The notes: a model not told the origin generated them from the letters alone. A DNA stretch of 64,000 nucleotides from an uncultured Lacinutrix sp. (GCA_937129145.1 CAKZMU010000050.1:1-64000), one strand, 5' to 3'. Shown: positions 8,766 through 17,461, numbered from the stretch's first letter. Numbers and translations are program-made.

Positions 8766-10700
8766 TTAAAATGCTTCATCTGGGTTAACCATTGGTAATT
8801 CCAGTTTTTCTTGTGTACCAATGCCGAAGAAATCAATTCTCCATTTCTTTAAAGGACTCATTCTACTCTCTGGGTCAACGAAATCTGAACCATTCCAGAA
8901 CTGTAGCTTAACAGCTTCATCGTCACCTCGTGTGAGATTACCACCTGTATCGCTGTCCTTAATCTTGTCAACGTGTAATTCAGTAAACATGAACTCTTCT
9001 GGATTCTTGACTTGTCTGTGAATTACATAGAAATCATCTGCCCTGTTCGCCCAAATAGCACCACCGTCAATGTGTGACTTGTACGGTCTCGGAATATTAC
9101 CACTATCATCTATCTTGAGTCTTCGTGCCTCTGTGATGGAGTGAGCATTCACGTATACCGAACAAAACTTCTCGCTGAATATCCTAATCTCGGATATGGC
9201 ACGGGTATGATATTCATATGAACTCAACCCTGCACCCTTACCTTTATAATCCAATGCTAAAGAGTTGTACGGGTCAATCAGGAAACCTTTGATTGCAGGG
9301 TCTTCCTGACATAGTATTTGACCAAATTTGACCAAATCAAACACCGTATACACCTTATCCTTACGGATGAAGTAAAAGTGTTCGTTTACAAACTTCTTAG
9401 CTAATTGCAATTGAGCCTGTGATGCTTCCTTAGAACTACGTCCAAGTATAAAATCCATTAGCTTAATCTTAATCTTAGCAATGTCATTCTCTGGTGAATA
9501 GATAATCCATTTCCAACCATACTTGGCTGCAGCCACAGCAGTAATCCACCACACTAGGGTAGATTTACCAACGTTATCGTGACCAAGAAATACAGAGAAG
9601 TTGTGTTCCTTCAATCTGAAATATTCATCTAACCATGGAATACCAATTGACTTACCCATTTCAATACCATTGATAAGAATGTCCATCATTTTTCTGTCAA
9701 CTTCGTTACGGTCGATTAAGAAAGTAAACCCTCTCTCTTCATCCGCAAACTGCTTACGTGACAATGTGATATTGAACTCGGTCTCTATCTCTTCAATCTG
9801 GTAAATTGGCTTCTCCTTTCCTTGTTGTATACCATCCTCAATAGTACCAAACGCTAACTCTATGTCGCTAGGATTCTTAGATTTAATTCTGTCTCTAAGC
9901 ATCTTACGAGCATCATTCTCGTCTACTATTCCAGAAGCTATGTAACCACCCATCAAGTAGGATGCTTTGATAAGTGTTCTGTGCTTATCTCCATCCTTGG
10001 CTCTATCAATCATTTCAGCAGCTACAGCGACCTTTTTAAAGTCAGTCATTCCTGTACCCTTCTTGATTGCGACATCATCTATAACATCGGCTTCGCTAAC
10101 CACCATAAACTTGGTGTATTCCACAGCCTCTTCATTGATATAGATGTCTGGGTCATAACTCATAAAACAAACCCTAGATTCATTTATACTGGTGCTATCT
10201 ACTTTCAGACCTAAGTTGTTTAAGTCATCCAGAATTGACCTGTAATGATTTCTGTGCATGGCGATATCAGCAGGTATTCTGTACAGTACTTTTAATTTCC
10301 CACTAGGGGAATCAAATACTGAAAATACGTGCTTGTCAGTTTTGAAATGTGCTTTCCATTTCTTAACCTCTTCATCGTTTTTGAAATCATCTAAATCAAT
10401 AATAGCCAGACCAGAGTGCTTAGATAATGAAGAGTCATCCCTATAGGACTTGTACTTCTTACCTGTGCTTCTACTGGTCTTTTCTATTGGTTTTCCACAG
10501 TATCCAGAAAAGACAACCGCACCCAACTGCTTTTTGAGCAAATTACGTGCATCTTCATCACCTGATAAGAATCTGATTTCCTCAATGAGTTCTTTCAAAC
10601 CATTGTCACCAGAGCCTATCCTTTCCAACACCTTCATAACATCTACGTTAGCAGGTAGGTTAGTGATATCCTTTATGTCTTTAAATACTGATACGTTCAT
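8766..10700 (-). CDS. VirE_N (BT4734-like) domain fused to a DnaB/RecA-type helicase
   Basis: 644 aa. Residues about 55-200 match the VirE N-terminal/BT4734 type found with primases in Bacteroidetes: FSGYCGKP, LAIIDLDDF (98-106) and FSVFDSPSGKLKVLYRIP. Residues about 350-600 are a RecA-like ATPase with Walker A GHDNVGKS (373-380), a YSPEN strand, Walker B GFLIDPYN (D476) and a sensor-like VNAHSITEAR. Probably the replicative helicase, perhaps with priming capacity. No separate DnaG-like primase is seen in the window, so the VirE_N part may supply or recruit that role (inference). Confidence 0.82.
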   Translation of the reverse strand: MNVSVFKDIKDITNLPANVDVMKVLERIGSGDNGLKELIEEIRFLSGDEDARNLLKKQLGAVVFSGYCGKPIEKTSRSTGKKYKSYRDDSSLSKHSGLAIIDLDDFKNDEEVKKWKAHFKTDKHVFSVFDSPSGKLKVLYRIPADIAMHRNHYRSILDDLNNLGLKVDSTSINESRVCFMSYDPDIYINEEAVEYTKFMVVSEADVIDDVAIKKGTGMTDFKKVAVAAEMIDRAKDGDKHRTLIKASYLMGGYIASGIVDENDARKMLRDRIKSKNPSDIELAFGTIEDGIQQGKEKPIYQIEEIETEFNITLSRKQFADEERGFTFLIDRNEVDRKMMDILINGIEMGKSIGIPWLDEYFRLKEHNFSVFLGHDNVGKSTLVWWITAVAAAKYGWKWIIYSPENDIAKIKIKLMDFILGRSSKEASQAQLQLAKKFVNEHFYFIRKDKVYTVFDLVKFGQILCQEDPAIKGFLIDPYNSLALDYKGKGAGLSSYEYHTRAISEIRIFSEKFCSVYVNAHSITEARRLKIDDSGNIPRPYKSHIDGGAIWANRADDFYVIHRQVKNPEEFMFTELHVDKIKDSDTGGNLTRGDDEAVKLQFWNGSDFVDPESRMSPLKKWRIDFFGIGTQEKLELPMVNPDEAF

Positions 10701-10704
10701 ATGT

Positions 10705-10962
10705 TTATTGATTACATTTTTCTATTGGTTGAAGACCATCTTTGTAAGAAACAAACCTATTACCGTCTACATTAATAATAACCAACCAATAACCTTGTAC
10801 CATTACTTTGTTCTCCACAGAAACCCTATTGTTGATTTCTACTACATCATTTACAGACTGGGCTGCTGAATGCTGACTATTAGGCTCACAGGACGAAAGT
10901 GCAGCTACCACCAGTATAATCATCAATGCCCAAAACACTACTAAACTAATCTTCTTTTTCAT
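10705..10962 (-). CDS. Small predicted lipoprotein
   Basis: 85 aa with a basic N-terminus (MKKK), a hydrophobic stretch and a lipobox ending LSSC at residues 22-25; the mature chain is about 60 residues. Expected to be lipidated and anchored in a membrane. It sits among replication genes, so it may be an infection-time envelope protein such as an exclusion factor (inference). Overlaps the upstream gene by 17 bases. Confidence 0.75.
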   Translation of the reverse strand: MKKKISLVVFWALMIILVVAALSSCEPNSQHSAAQSVNDVVEINNRVSVENKVMVQGYWLVIINVDGNRFVSYKDGLQPIEKCNQ

Positions 10963-11197
10963 TGTTCCATTCTTTTATTAAAAGTTCTGAAATTGTTTCA
11001 GAAATAACACCCTGTTCGAATATTCCTGTAAAGGGAACAGCATTATCCAACCTATCTTCCTCTGCTAAAAAACTACTACCCAGAGTGACCCAATTATGAT
11101 AATCCAAACCACCACCTATGTAATTTTGTAATTCTTCTTTACTCTCGGATGAATCATAAACTTTCTTACATTCATCTTTTATTTGTTGTACGTTCAT
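10946..11197 (-). CDS. Hypothetical protein, 83 aa
   Basis: Acidic 83-residue protein, no known motif. It overlaps the replication-associated gene upstream (ATGA-type) and the lipoprotein gene downstream, so it is co-translated with both. Confidence 0.6.
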   Translation of the reverse strand: MNVQQIKDECKKVYDSSESKEELQNYIGGGLDYHNWVTLGSSFLAEEDRLDNAVPFTGIFEQGVISETISELLIKEWNNEKED

Positions 11198-11805
11198 ATC
11201 TTTTCAATTAAATAAGTATTTAAAAATGTCTTCTTGTTATAACCAGTTTCCATTAGCTTTTTAGCTAACTTGTCGGTATCTTTATTACATACACCACGTA
11301 TCCCGTAATTAGTCAACTCACGAATGATAGTGCGTTGTGCTTGGGAATTGTCAGGATTGAAATCCTCTGGTACTTCCAGTACATATGTATTGAATTTCTC
11401 TTTATTGAATAGGGTAGCAGGACGTAGGTATTGCTTCATCCTATTGTTCTTTGTCCATTCCTTATGTTTAAGGTGAACCACAGCTTTCATCTTACGCAGC
11501 GTGTGTCCTTCCTCAACCCTAGCAGAAATGTGCTGCAGAAATACGTCAGGTACGTCTTCGCTTGAGTAGCGTTTGACTTTACCCAACTTCTCGTTTAAAA
11601 AGTTTAATATTTCAGCAGCAATCTCTGGATGTCTAGGTGGTGCTGTCTTGTAGGTTTTCGGTAAATCGAATATCGACTTACTGGCAGCATAGAACTTAGA
11701 TTGTTGTAAGAATATGGCTGTAGAACACTTATCACAGATGGGTACAAGTTTTTTACTAATATTGAATTGTACTTCTGTCTCGGTACTACATACCTTACAG
11801 TCCAT
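11194..11805 (-). CDS. Zinc-finger protein with conserved phage C-terminal replication domain
   Basis: 203 aa. An N-terminal four-cysteine finger is made by CKVC (3-6) and CDKC (24-27). The central and C-terminal part (FLNEKLGKVKRY, ISARVEEGHTLRKMKAVV, KQYLRPATLFNKEKFNTYV) matches the conserved phage C-terminal domain (Phg_2220_C type) found in replication-initiator-like proteins. Probably binds DNA and helps load the helicase encoded nearby (inference). Confidence 0.72.
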   Translation of the reverse strand: MDCKVCSTETEVQFNISKKLVPICDKCSTAIFLQQSKFYAASKSIFDLPKTYKTAPPRHPEIAAEILNFLNEKLGKVKRYSSEDVPDVFLQHISARVEEGHTLRKMKAVVHLKHKEWTKNNRMKQYLRPATLFNKEKFNTYVLEVPEDFNPDNSQAQRTIIRELTNYGIRGVCNKDTDKLAKKLMETGYNKKTFLNTYLIEKI

Positions 11806-11806
11806 C

Positions 11807-12040
11807 TTAGATTCCTAAGAAGTCATTCAGCTTGCCGATGATTTTCTCGTTCTGTGCATATACAGCATCTAAATCGGCACGCTCTTGAGATAACACCTCC
11901 ATCTTAGCGACTCGCACAGCATCTGCTTTTTCAATCTCTGCATTAGCATTAGCTAAATCAGATGCAATCTTCTGGAAACTGCTGATAGCTCTTTTTGACT
12001 TGGCTTGAATAGAAGTCACTTTATTGATAATAAGACTCAT
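11807..12040 (-). CDS. Small coiled-coil protein, 77 aa
   Basis: Almost entirely helical and heptad-like (AKSKRAISSFQKIASDLANANAEIEK). Begins one base after the stop spacing of the zinc-finger gene region and shares its direction. No family recognised; a structural or adaptor role is possible. Confidence 0.6.
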   Translation of the reverse strand: MSLIINKVTSIQAKSKRAISSFQKIASDLANANAEIEKADAVRVAKMEVLSQERADLDAVYAQNEKIIGKLNDFLGI

Positions 12041-12138
12041 AATATTTTTTGATTTAAAGATTAAAAAACCCTACGCCTGACTAATACAGACTGTAAACCG
12101 TCAACGCTTAGATAGAGTTTTTAGATTACATTTCATTC

Positions 12139-12492
12139 CTAGAAGGGCAAGTCGTCTTGTTCTCCTTCTGGCTCACCTACTTCTGCAGGTGCTGCAGACG
12201 CAGTTGTCTGCAAGTTCCACACTTTCCACGCTTGGGCAGTCGTGTAGATTTTCCCGTTGTACTCACGAGACTGCAAGTTGAAGGATACCTCCACCTCGTC
12301 ACCAACCTTGTTGTACTGCAAGAATTTGTCTACTTTCTCCTGTCCGAAGATTTCGAAACCAATGTCCTTTGGATATTCGCTATCCACTTCCGAACCGATG
12401 AAAGATACCTTTGACCACTCGCCATTAGCAGACTCTCCTGATTCAACTTCCAAGATATTATCTATCTGGATTTTAATCTTAAGTTCACTCAT
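12139..12492 (-). CDS. DUF3127-type single-stranded-DNA-binding-like protein
   Basis: 117 aa. The OB-fold-like body carries the DUF3127 pattern: GEWSKVSF, YPKDIGFEIFG, VGDEVEVSFNLQSREYNGK and an AWKVW strand. The acidic tail ending EQDDLPF matches the tail by which bacterial SSBs recruit partners. It probably coats single-stranded DNA for the ERF/exonuclease and polymerase genes around it. The frame is open to a TTG at 12501, but the ATG at 12492 (MSELKIK) is the better start. Confidence 0.78.
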   Translation of the reverse strand: MSELKIKIQIDNILEVESGESANGEWSKVSFIGSEVDSEYPKDIGFEIFGQEKVDKFLQYNKVGDEVEVSFNLQSREYNGKIYTTAQAWKVWNLQTTASAAPAEVGEPEGEQDDLPF

Positions 12493-12532
12493 AATATTCA
12501 AATTTAATTAACAGTTAATAAATTACTTTTCC

Positions 12533-12787
12533 TTATCTGGTCTCGAACAAATCTTCGTCCGAATTACCACTCAACCAATCTTCTGCGGAAAGAGCGTAGC
12601 TATACGCTAACTCAACATCATCATACTCTATCTCCACTCCGTCGGAATCAGTTCTTCCCTCGATAACATCAATTTGAATATTGATTTCATCGTAGTTGTT
12701 ATCACCAAAGACATTAAACTCTGGTAACCAAGACTTCATTGATTCGAGTCCTTCAATCTGTCTGGACTTTTCTTCTTTACTTCTCAT
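12533..12787 (-). CDS. Hypothetical acidic protein, 84 aa
   Basis: Very acidic (many D/E in the second half, VEIEYDDVELAYSY). No family recognised. Lies between the SSB-like gene and the exonuclease, all leftward, with short A/T-rich gaps. DNA mimicry is conceivable from the charge but not shown. Confidence 0.6.
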   Translation of the reverse strand: MRSKEEKSRQIEGLESMKSWLPEFNVFGDNNYDEINIQIDVIEGRTDSDGVEIEYDDVELAYSYALSAEDWLSGNSDEDLFETR

Positions 12788-12798
12788 TATTTTTCTTT

Positions 12799-13587
12799 TT
12801 AAATTAAACCAGTTTCATAGTACTGACTGATATCCCCTAGTGCATTTACTCCGTAGTAGTACTCAAGACGTTCAAGTCCTGCCATTACAAAGGCTTTACC
12901 TTCCAACAGCGTTTCCTCGGATACCTGAAACCTACCCAACCTACCAGTTTCCTTGTCAATGACAAAGAACTCAACTGGCATACCGAACAACTCATCATAA
13001 ATATAAGCCTGACCATGGTATCCATACTTCTTAAAGTTGGACGTAAAAGCGCTCAATGAACGAGTGGTCTTGAAATCAGGTACAATACCCATGTGTTTGT
13101 TGATTCTATCAGCCTTACCTTTGAACCAATAACCGAAGAGTTCCATTATCTCTGGTTCTTCTACTTCATTCGGTTGTCGATTGCCTGTAAGTGCCTCACG
13201 GAAATCAGCATTAGCCAACACCTTGTCAGCTAGAAAATTCATTTCGTCAGCTTCTTTCTTTAAGAGGTACAGAGGTTTCTCTATACCTTCCAAAGTATTT
13301 TCAGCTACGATATCCTTGTACTCTTTATTGTTACGGGTGTTGCAGTCCACAATAACCATGGGATACTCACCTTCAACTTCAAATAGTTCAGGCTGTAGTA
13401 CTCTGTGATGTAGGTATCTACCTTTCAGGAAATCCACATTGGAATCCCATCTTGCACCATACAAATCAGGCTTCTCTAACAGCGTTTTCATATCCGAATT
13501 GGATAGGTACTGTTGTCCGAACTCACCGAAGTACTCTTCATCATCACGTAATCTTTCGATTATCCTTGCTTTCTTCTCTGCATCCAT
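12799..13587 (-). CDS. PD-(D/E)XK exonuclease (RecE/YqaJ-like) of the recombination cassette
   Basis: About 262 aa from the ATG at 13587. PDFKTTRS provides the D-(x)-K core of the PD-(D/E)XK fold, preceded by a helix with YWFKGKADRI and followed by YHGQAYIYDELF, which matches the QxxxY helix of phage exonucleases. It would resect double-strand ends to feed the ERF annealing protein upstream. An in-frame ATG lies at 13596, but the one at 13587 overlaps the upstream stop (TAATG), the coupling style of this operon. Confidence 0.8.
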   Translation of the reverse strand: MDAEKKARIIERLRDDEEYFGEFGQQYLSNSDMKTLLEKPDLYGARWDSNVDFLKGRYLHHRVLQPELFEVEGEYPMVIVDCNTRNNKEYKDIVAENTLEGIEKPLYLLKKEADEMNFLADKVLANADFREALTGNRQPNEVEEPEIMELFGYWFKGKADRINKHMGIVPDFKTTRSLSAFTSNFKKYGYHGQAYIYDELFGMPVEFFVIDKETGRLGRFQVSEETLLEGKAFVMAGLERLEYYYGVNALGDISQYYETGLI

Positions 13588-13850
13588 TATAGCCATTCCT
13601 TTAGTTCCTGTGGTGAATCGAAAAGAACAATCTCTTTTATCAACATAATTCGTTCTATCAAATCAGGTATAGATGCACCTACTATTTTCTGCCCACTTGA
13701 ATCAGCGTCTAAGTTCGCACATATAAACGATTCACTTGCTGTACGTTGAACAAAAGATTTCGAACCATTTTTAAATTCAATACCAACTATTTGACCTGTT
13801 ACTAAGTCACGATGACTTAATTACTTCTCTGCATATATTGTTACATCCAT
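13587..13850 (-). pseudogene. Small gene with one in-frame TAA; readthrough or nonsense mutant
   Basis: The frame starts with an ATG overlapping the ERF stop (TAATG), reads MDVTIYAEK, meets TAA at 13821-13823, then stays open for 77 codons to a stop that overlaps the exonuclease ATG (TAATG again). The tight junctions at both ends show an intact 86-residue gene is expected here. One base past the TAA is a perfect hairpin, TAAGTCA/TGACTTA with a 3-base loop (13803-13819). Alternatives are sequencing error, a fixed nonsense mutation, or stop-codon readthrough. I recognise no family in the 77-residue part. Confidence 0.6.
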
Positions 13851-14620
13851 TATTTCCCTGATTTAGCCTTGCCCAACGCAGCAGTAACAGCCTTAGATTT
13901 AGCATCTACAGCGTAGTTCTTCAAGTGTTTTTCAACTAAGTCGAACTTGCCTTGCTCTACACCTTTCAGGAAGTTATCCCTTTGCTCTGTGGTCAATGCT
14001 TTTTTAGCAGCAGCCTTGCCTGATGTCTTTGCTCCCGTAGGTGCATCAGCTTTTGGTGCAGGGGCAGCTTTCTTAGGCGATGCTTGCTTACTTGCAGGGT
14101 CTGGCTTTACCTCTTTCTTAGGTGCTTCCTTTCTTGGTGCAGCTTTAGCAGGTGTAGCAGCAGGAGTTTGCTTCTTAACAGCAGCAGTACGCTTGGCTAC
14201 AGCAGGTTTCTCTCCCTTGTCACCCGTGTTAGTGGCATCTGCATCCTTGGTATCGTCGATACCGAATAGGTTATTAAGGGCATACTTACCAGAATAGGCA
14301 GATGCAGCACCAGTAATCTGGGATTCATCCATGCCTTTCTTGGTCAATGCCTCACGTGCATAAGAACCTACAGAATAAGACTCACCTTTAGCTACAGTTT
14401 CTGTAACAGTAGCGGTTGATTTTACGTAATATCTGTCACCAATCATCAACAGTTCGTCGTTGATAGTGAGACACAATCCATTTGCGATACACAACGGCTT
14501 CGCAGCCTCAAGGATATCCTCCTTGCTACGATAGTTGTATTTACCAAAAGCATTGCGCTGATTCTTGGGTGCTTTCAGTTCACTCTGAACTTTAGCGAGT
14601 TTTTCAAAAAGTTTACTCAT
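13850..14620 (-). CDS. erf: ERF-superfamily single-strand annealing protein
   Basis: 256 aa. The N-terminal ~125 residues match the ERF superfamily: KVQSELKAPKNQRNAFGKYNYRS, YVKSTATVTETV, QITGAASAYSGKYALNNLFGIDDTKD. The C-terminal half is a low-complexity Ala/Lys/Pro linker ending in a short helical domain (LTTEQRDNFLKGVEQGKFD). It anneals complementary single strands in phage recombination, with the exonuclease and SSB-like protein two to three genes downstream. Confidence 0.85.
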   Translation of the reverse strand: MSKLFEKLAKVQSELKAPKNQRNAFGKYNYRSKEDILEAAKPLCIANGLCLTINDELLMIGDRYYVKSTATVTETVAKGESYSVGSYAREALTKKGMDESQITGAASAYSGKYALNNLFGIDDTKDADATNTGDKGEKPAVAKRTAAVKKQTPAATPAKAAPRKEAPKKEVKPDPASKQASPKKAAPAPKADAPTGAKTSGKAAAKKALTTEQRDNFLKGVEQGKFDLVEKHLKNYAVDAKSKAVTAALGKAKSGK

Positions 14621-14638
14621 TTGTATTTGATTTTAAGA

Positions 14639-15028
14639 TTAAATAAAGTCTTCGTCTTCCTCTGGAATAGAGGTATCCCCGTCTTCCTTACGGTATGCTT
14701 TAGCAACCTCTTCATCAGAAGGAAGTTCATCAGCCATAATCTTTTGAAATAAGGGGAGGGGTATGTTAGCTTTGTCTAACAGTTCCATAATTTTCCATTC
14801 AAGATATCCTGCATTGGATGCAGCGTGCATGAACATAGCTATAATTTCTTCTTTGCTGAACAACTCTACGTAGTCCTTTGCAATATTAGTTTCGACAAAC
14901 ATTTCTTCGTCGCCCAATTGACTTCTTCGGTCAATGACCTCTTGCATCTTGGCGTTCACTTCGTCTTGATTGACGTTTAAGAACTTCTGCAAGGCTTCTG
15001 GTATTATTACTTTTCTATTCTTTGGCAT
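14639..15028 (-). CDS. Hypothetical protein, 129 aa
   Basis: Helical, acidic protein with a charged C-terminus (KEDGDTSIPEEDEDFI). First gene after a good leftward promoter and immediately upstream of ERF, so it may belong to the recombination cassette. No motif recognised. Confidence 0.65.
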   Translation of the reverse strand: MPKNRKVIIPEALQKFLNVNQDEVNAKMQEVIDRRSQLGDEEMFVETNIAKDYVELFSKEEIIAMFMHAASNAGYLEWKIMELLDKANIPLPLFQKIMADELPSDEEVAKAYRKEDGDTSIPEEDEDFI

Positions 15029-15047
15029 AATTCTATTTTATTACGTA

Positions 15048-15078
15048 CAAATGTACAAATTAAATTCCGTTATTCCAA
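15048..15078 (-). promoter_or_regulatory. Leftward Bacteroidetes-type promoter for the recombination genes
   Basis: Minus strand TTG (15076-15078), 20-base spacer, TACATTTG (15048-15055), with the ATG of the next gene 20 bases further. Matches TTG-N19/20-TAnnTTTG. Confidence 0.7.
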
Positions 15079-15079
15079 A

Positions 15080-15307
15080 TCACCAGTTTGGATAATCGTA
15101 AAGATTGTCTATTTCATCATCGTCATCATTGCCCGATTCGGCTATTGCCACAGCCACAAAGAACGCTATGAACCCGAAGATACCAACTATCCCCCTAGCT
15201 TTCTCTGACCATGTACTAATGTCAAAACTGGCCTGCAAGAATGCACCTTCTAAGTACACAATTACAAACCCTACAAATCCCCAAAGTAACACTTTAATTG
15301 CTCCCAT
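15080..15307 (-). CDS. Small membrane protein, two transmembrane segments
   Basis: 75 aa with hydrophobic stretches at about 4-24 and 39-57 and an acidic tail (ESGNDDDDEIDN). Likely an inner-membrane protein; function unknown. Confidence 0.65.
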   Translation of the reverse strand: MGAIKVLLWGFVGFVIVYLEGAFLQASFDISTWSEKARGIVGIFGFIAFFVAVAIAESGNDDDDEIDNLYDYPNW

Positions 15308-15309
15308 AT

Positions 15310-15945
15310 CTATACAAGTTCAAAATCCAAAATCATTTCTTTTAATACTCTCCTAACCTTCTGGGTTAAGTCATTGATTTGAAACGACTTAGGAGGGTTG
15401 TACAGGTCATCCAATACGAATGGTACTCCTAGTACCTCACTTGAAGCTGTCTGAAAACCATGTTCCTCAACTACCCACATCGAACCTTTACTGCACGACA
15501 TTGTGTGAAATTCATCGGTCTCAATAGAAAACCGTGATGATAGTGGAAGAACATACGATTTCAATCTGTAGTGTTCATCCGATACATACTCCAATCCTTT
15601 ACCACCGTTAAGTGGACTCAAGTACTTGTACTTTGACAGTTCAACAACTTGTTGACCAAGGGAATCATCAAAACTCCCATCGGTTTCCTGTGCGGTGTGA
15701 TGGTCGATTTGACCCTTAAGTACGGTCAATGTAATTGGATACCTGTGAGTATGGAATTGTACCTCATTAGGTTTGAGGTCTTCCAAGGCTATGAATACTC
15801 TGGTCAGCTTTCCGAACTCTGTACCATTCACAACCAACGAGAATATCCCTTCATGATGTGTGTCTGCCATTGACAGCTTAAGTGCCTCTGGGTCAGGGTT
15901 ATCCAAGTAAGATAAAATCTGCTTTAAATATTCTAGCTTTTTCAT
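15310..15945 (-). CDS. Cupin-fold protein
   Basis: 211 aa. VQFHTHRYPITLTVLKGQIDHH supplies the cupin HxH...G motif and SIETDEFHTMSCSKGSMWVVEEHG the second cupin block, so a metal-binding double-stranded beta-helix is likely. Reaction unknown; candidates include a dioxygenase, isomerase or simply a binding protein. It starts just downstream of the small membrane/coiled-coil gene. Confidence 0.65.
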   Translation of the reverse strand: MKKLEYLKQILSYLDNPDPEALKLSMADTHHEGIFSLVVNGTEFGKLTRVFIALEDLKPNEVQFHTHRYPITLTVLKGQIDHHTAQETDGSFDDSLGQQVVELSKYKYLSPLNGGKGLEYVSDEHYRLKSYVLPLSSRFSIETDEFHTMSCSKGSMWVVEEHGFQTASSEVLGVPFVLDDLYNPPKSFQINDLTQKVRRVLKEMILDFELV

Positions 15946-15950
15946 GACTT

Positions 15951-16115
15951 TTATTTATTTAATATTCTGTCCTCAAGAGCATTGATTCTTCTCGCTTCTC
16001 TTTCAAACTCTCTATCCAAACTTTTAACTTGTTTCCTATAATCAATTTCAATAATCAACCAAATGAAACCAACTATTAAAAGTGGTGCTAACCATATTAA
16101 TATTAGATGTGTCAT
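15951..16115 (-). CDS. Membrane-anchored coiled-coil protein, 54 aa
   Basis: One N-terminal transmembrane helix (LILIWLAPLLIVGFIWLII), then a charged coiled coil (YRKQVKSLDREFEREARR). The topology resembles small inner-membrane spanin-like or accessory proteins, but the position among early genes argues against a lysis role. It fills the gap between its neighbours. Confidence 0.6.
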   Translation of the reverse strand: MTHLILIWLAPLLIVGFIWLIIEIDYRKQVKSLDREFEREARRINALEDRILNK

Positions 16116-16118
16116 ATT

Positions 16119-16592
16119 TTATGATTTAAAGTTTTCTTCGATTCTACTAATCTTTTCGATTAACTCTTTTCGTCGTTGCCTCCAATGTATCATTAAGGAG
16201 TCATTACGTTCGCTGTTAGCTTTGTCAATCTTCTTGTTCAGAAACTCAACACGCTTTCGGTCACGAGCAATTTGATGCTCGTCTGCTGCTCGGACAAAAC
16301 CCTTCTCAAGAAACTCGTCGATGATAGTGTCATCCACATACTTGTAGTAGTCCGTAGTAGTTGTGCGGAACAGTTCGTACATGCCCGTTTTAAGTGTATG
16401 CTGTATCTTGTATCCTCTTCTTAGTACAGCAGTCTCGAAGAGCGTAGGATTCATGTCGTCATCATTCTTGATGATTTCCATCTTACACATTAAATTGGCA
16501 TCGACACCACTATCGGGTGTTTCCTCCATTGCCCTATCATGGATTATTTTCAAATCCTCTTGTCTTGCCATATGTTTTTCATAGAAGTTCAT
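16119..16592 (-). CDS. Hypothetical helical protein, 157 aa
   Basis: Charged and mostly helical; the C-terminal third (RDRKRVEFLNKKIDKANSER) looks coiled. No family recognised. Stop-to-start spacing with the upstream gene is one base. Confidence 0.65.
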   Translation of the reverse strand: MNFYEKHMARQEDLKIIHDRAMEETPDSGVDANLMCKMEIIKNDDDMNPTLFETAVLRRGYKIQHTLKTGMYELFRTTTTDYYKYVDDTIIDEFLEKGFVRAADEHQIARDRKRVEFLNKKIDKANSERNDSLMIHWRQRRKELIEKISRIEENFKS

Positions 16593-16593
16593 A

Positions 16594-16974
16594 TTACAGT
16601 AGTTCTTTAATCTTGATTAAAAAGTTTACTAATGGTTTTGCATTCTCCAAACGCTCACGAAATATATCTGCCTTAAGTTCGAACGTTTCTTTCTTCTCCT
16701 TGTCATCAACTGCATCCATTTTCTCCTTTTGTGCTAGGAATATATTTTTAGACCTGATTAAACCCTTGCTAAACAGGTACTTACCCTCTCTTTGCTTTAA
16801 GTCCATGGTCATGACGATATCCCACATGATGTCCACAGCCCGTTTTAAATCTTCTCTTGACAATTCGAGATTGTCTAGGACAGCATAACCCTCATAGTCA
16901 TACGCATCCTTAATATTTTTGCCCTTCAATGAATTTAGTACATCATCTAGGTTCTTGAGTTCGTTGCTTTCCAT
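16594..16974 (-). CDS. Hypothetical helical protein, 126 aa
   Basis: Predicted all-helical, starting MESNELKNLDDVLNSLKGKN. Contains VDIMWDIVMTMDLKQREGKYLFSKG. No family recognised; paired with the gene just downstream. An 8-bp hairpin lies upstream of its start. Confidence 0.65.
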   Translation of the reverse strand: MESNELKNLDDVLNSLKGKNIKDAYDYEGYAVLDNLELSREDLKRAVDIMWDIVMTMDLKQREGKYLFSKGLIRSKNIFLAQKEKMDAVDDKEKKETFELKADIFRERLENAKPLVNFLIKIKELL

Positions 16975-16998
16975 GCTTTTTCGCTTTAAGTTAAAAGA

Positions 16999-17031
16999 AT
17001 CCGTGGCTAATGTAGTAAATCAACCACGGAT
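16999..17031 (-). terminator. Strong hairpin between two leftward genes
   Basis: ATCCGTGG and CCACGGAT form a perfect 8-bp stem with a 17-base loop; on the minus strand it is followed by TTCTTTT. It could be a weak terminator or a processing site between the genes at 17060-17461 and 16594-16974. Confidence 0.5.
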
Positions 17032-17059
17032 ATCCAAATCATTTAACAATACTTTAAGA

Positions 17060-17461
17060 CTAATCTCTACCTACAACGGCAGCATCTTGGTCTTCGGCTT
17101 CTTCCTTGTCTCCTAACCCACCTAGGATATCCTCTAACATTTGTAATGGATTTCGCTGCATGATAGCTTCTAATTTAGCCTCTACGTCACGGGCAAATGC
17201 TCCACACAATTGCAACAATACAATCTCACCTTCTCTACTCCCTATTGGGAATCTTGAACGGAAAGCATCATAGATGTGTGCAGTTGAATTTGCTTTGTCT
17301 TCATCCTCATGATTGATTAAATCAAACACAGCTTCAAGGAAATCCTCCCATGGTTGCTTAATAGCATCCAATTCTTCTTTTTTCAAGTTTGTGAAACAGT
17401 CCGTGTATGATAGTGATGCGAACGGAAACGCTGCTAGTACTAATTGATTCTTCTTACTCAT
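17060..17461 (-). CDS. Hypothetical protein, 133 aa
   Basis: Predicted helical with an acidic segment (INHEDEDKANSTAH) and an acidic C-terminus (GDKEEAEDQDAAVVGRD). No family recognised. Ends just before the 8-bp hairpin. Confidence 0.65.
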   Translation of the reverse strand: MSKKNQLVLAAFPFASLSYTDCFTNLKKEELDAIKQPWEDFLEAVFDLINHEDEDKANSTAHIYDAFRSRFPIGSREGEIVLLQLCGAFARDVEAKLEAIMQRNPLQMLEDILGGLGDKEEAEDQDAAVVGRD

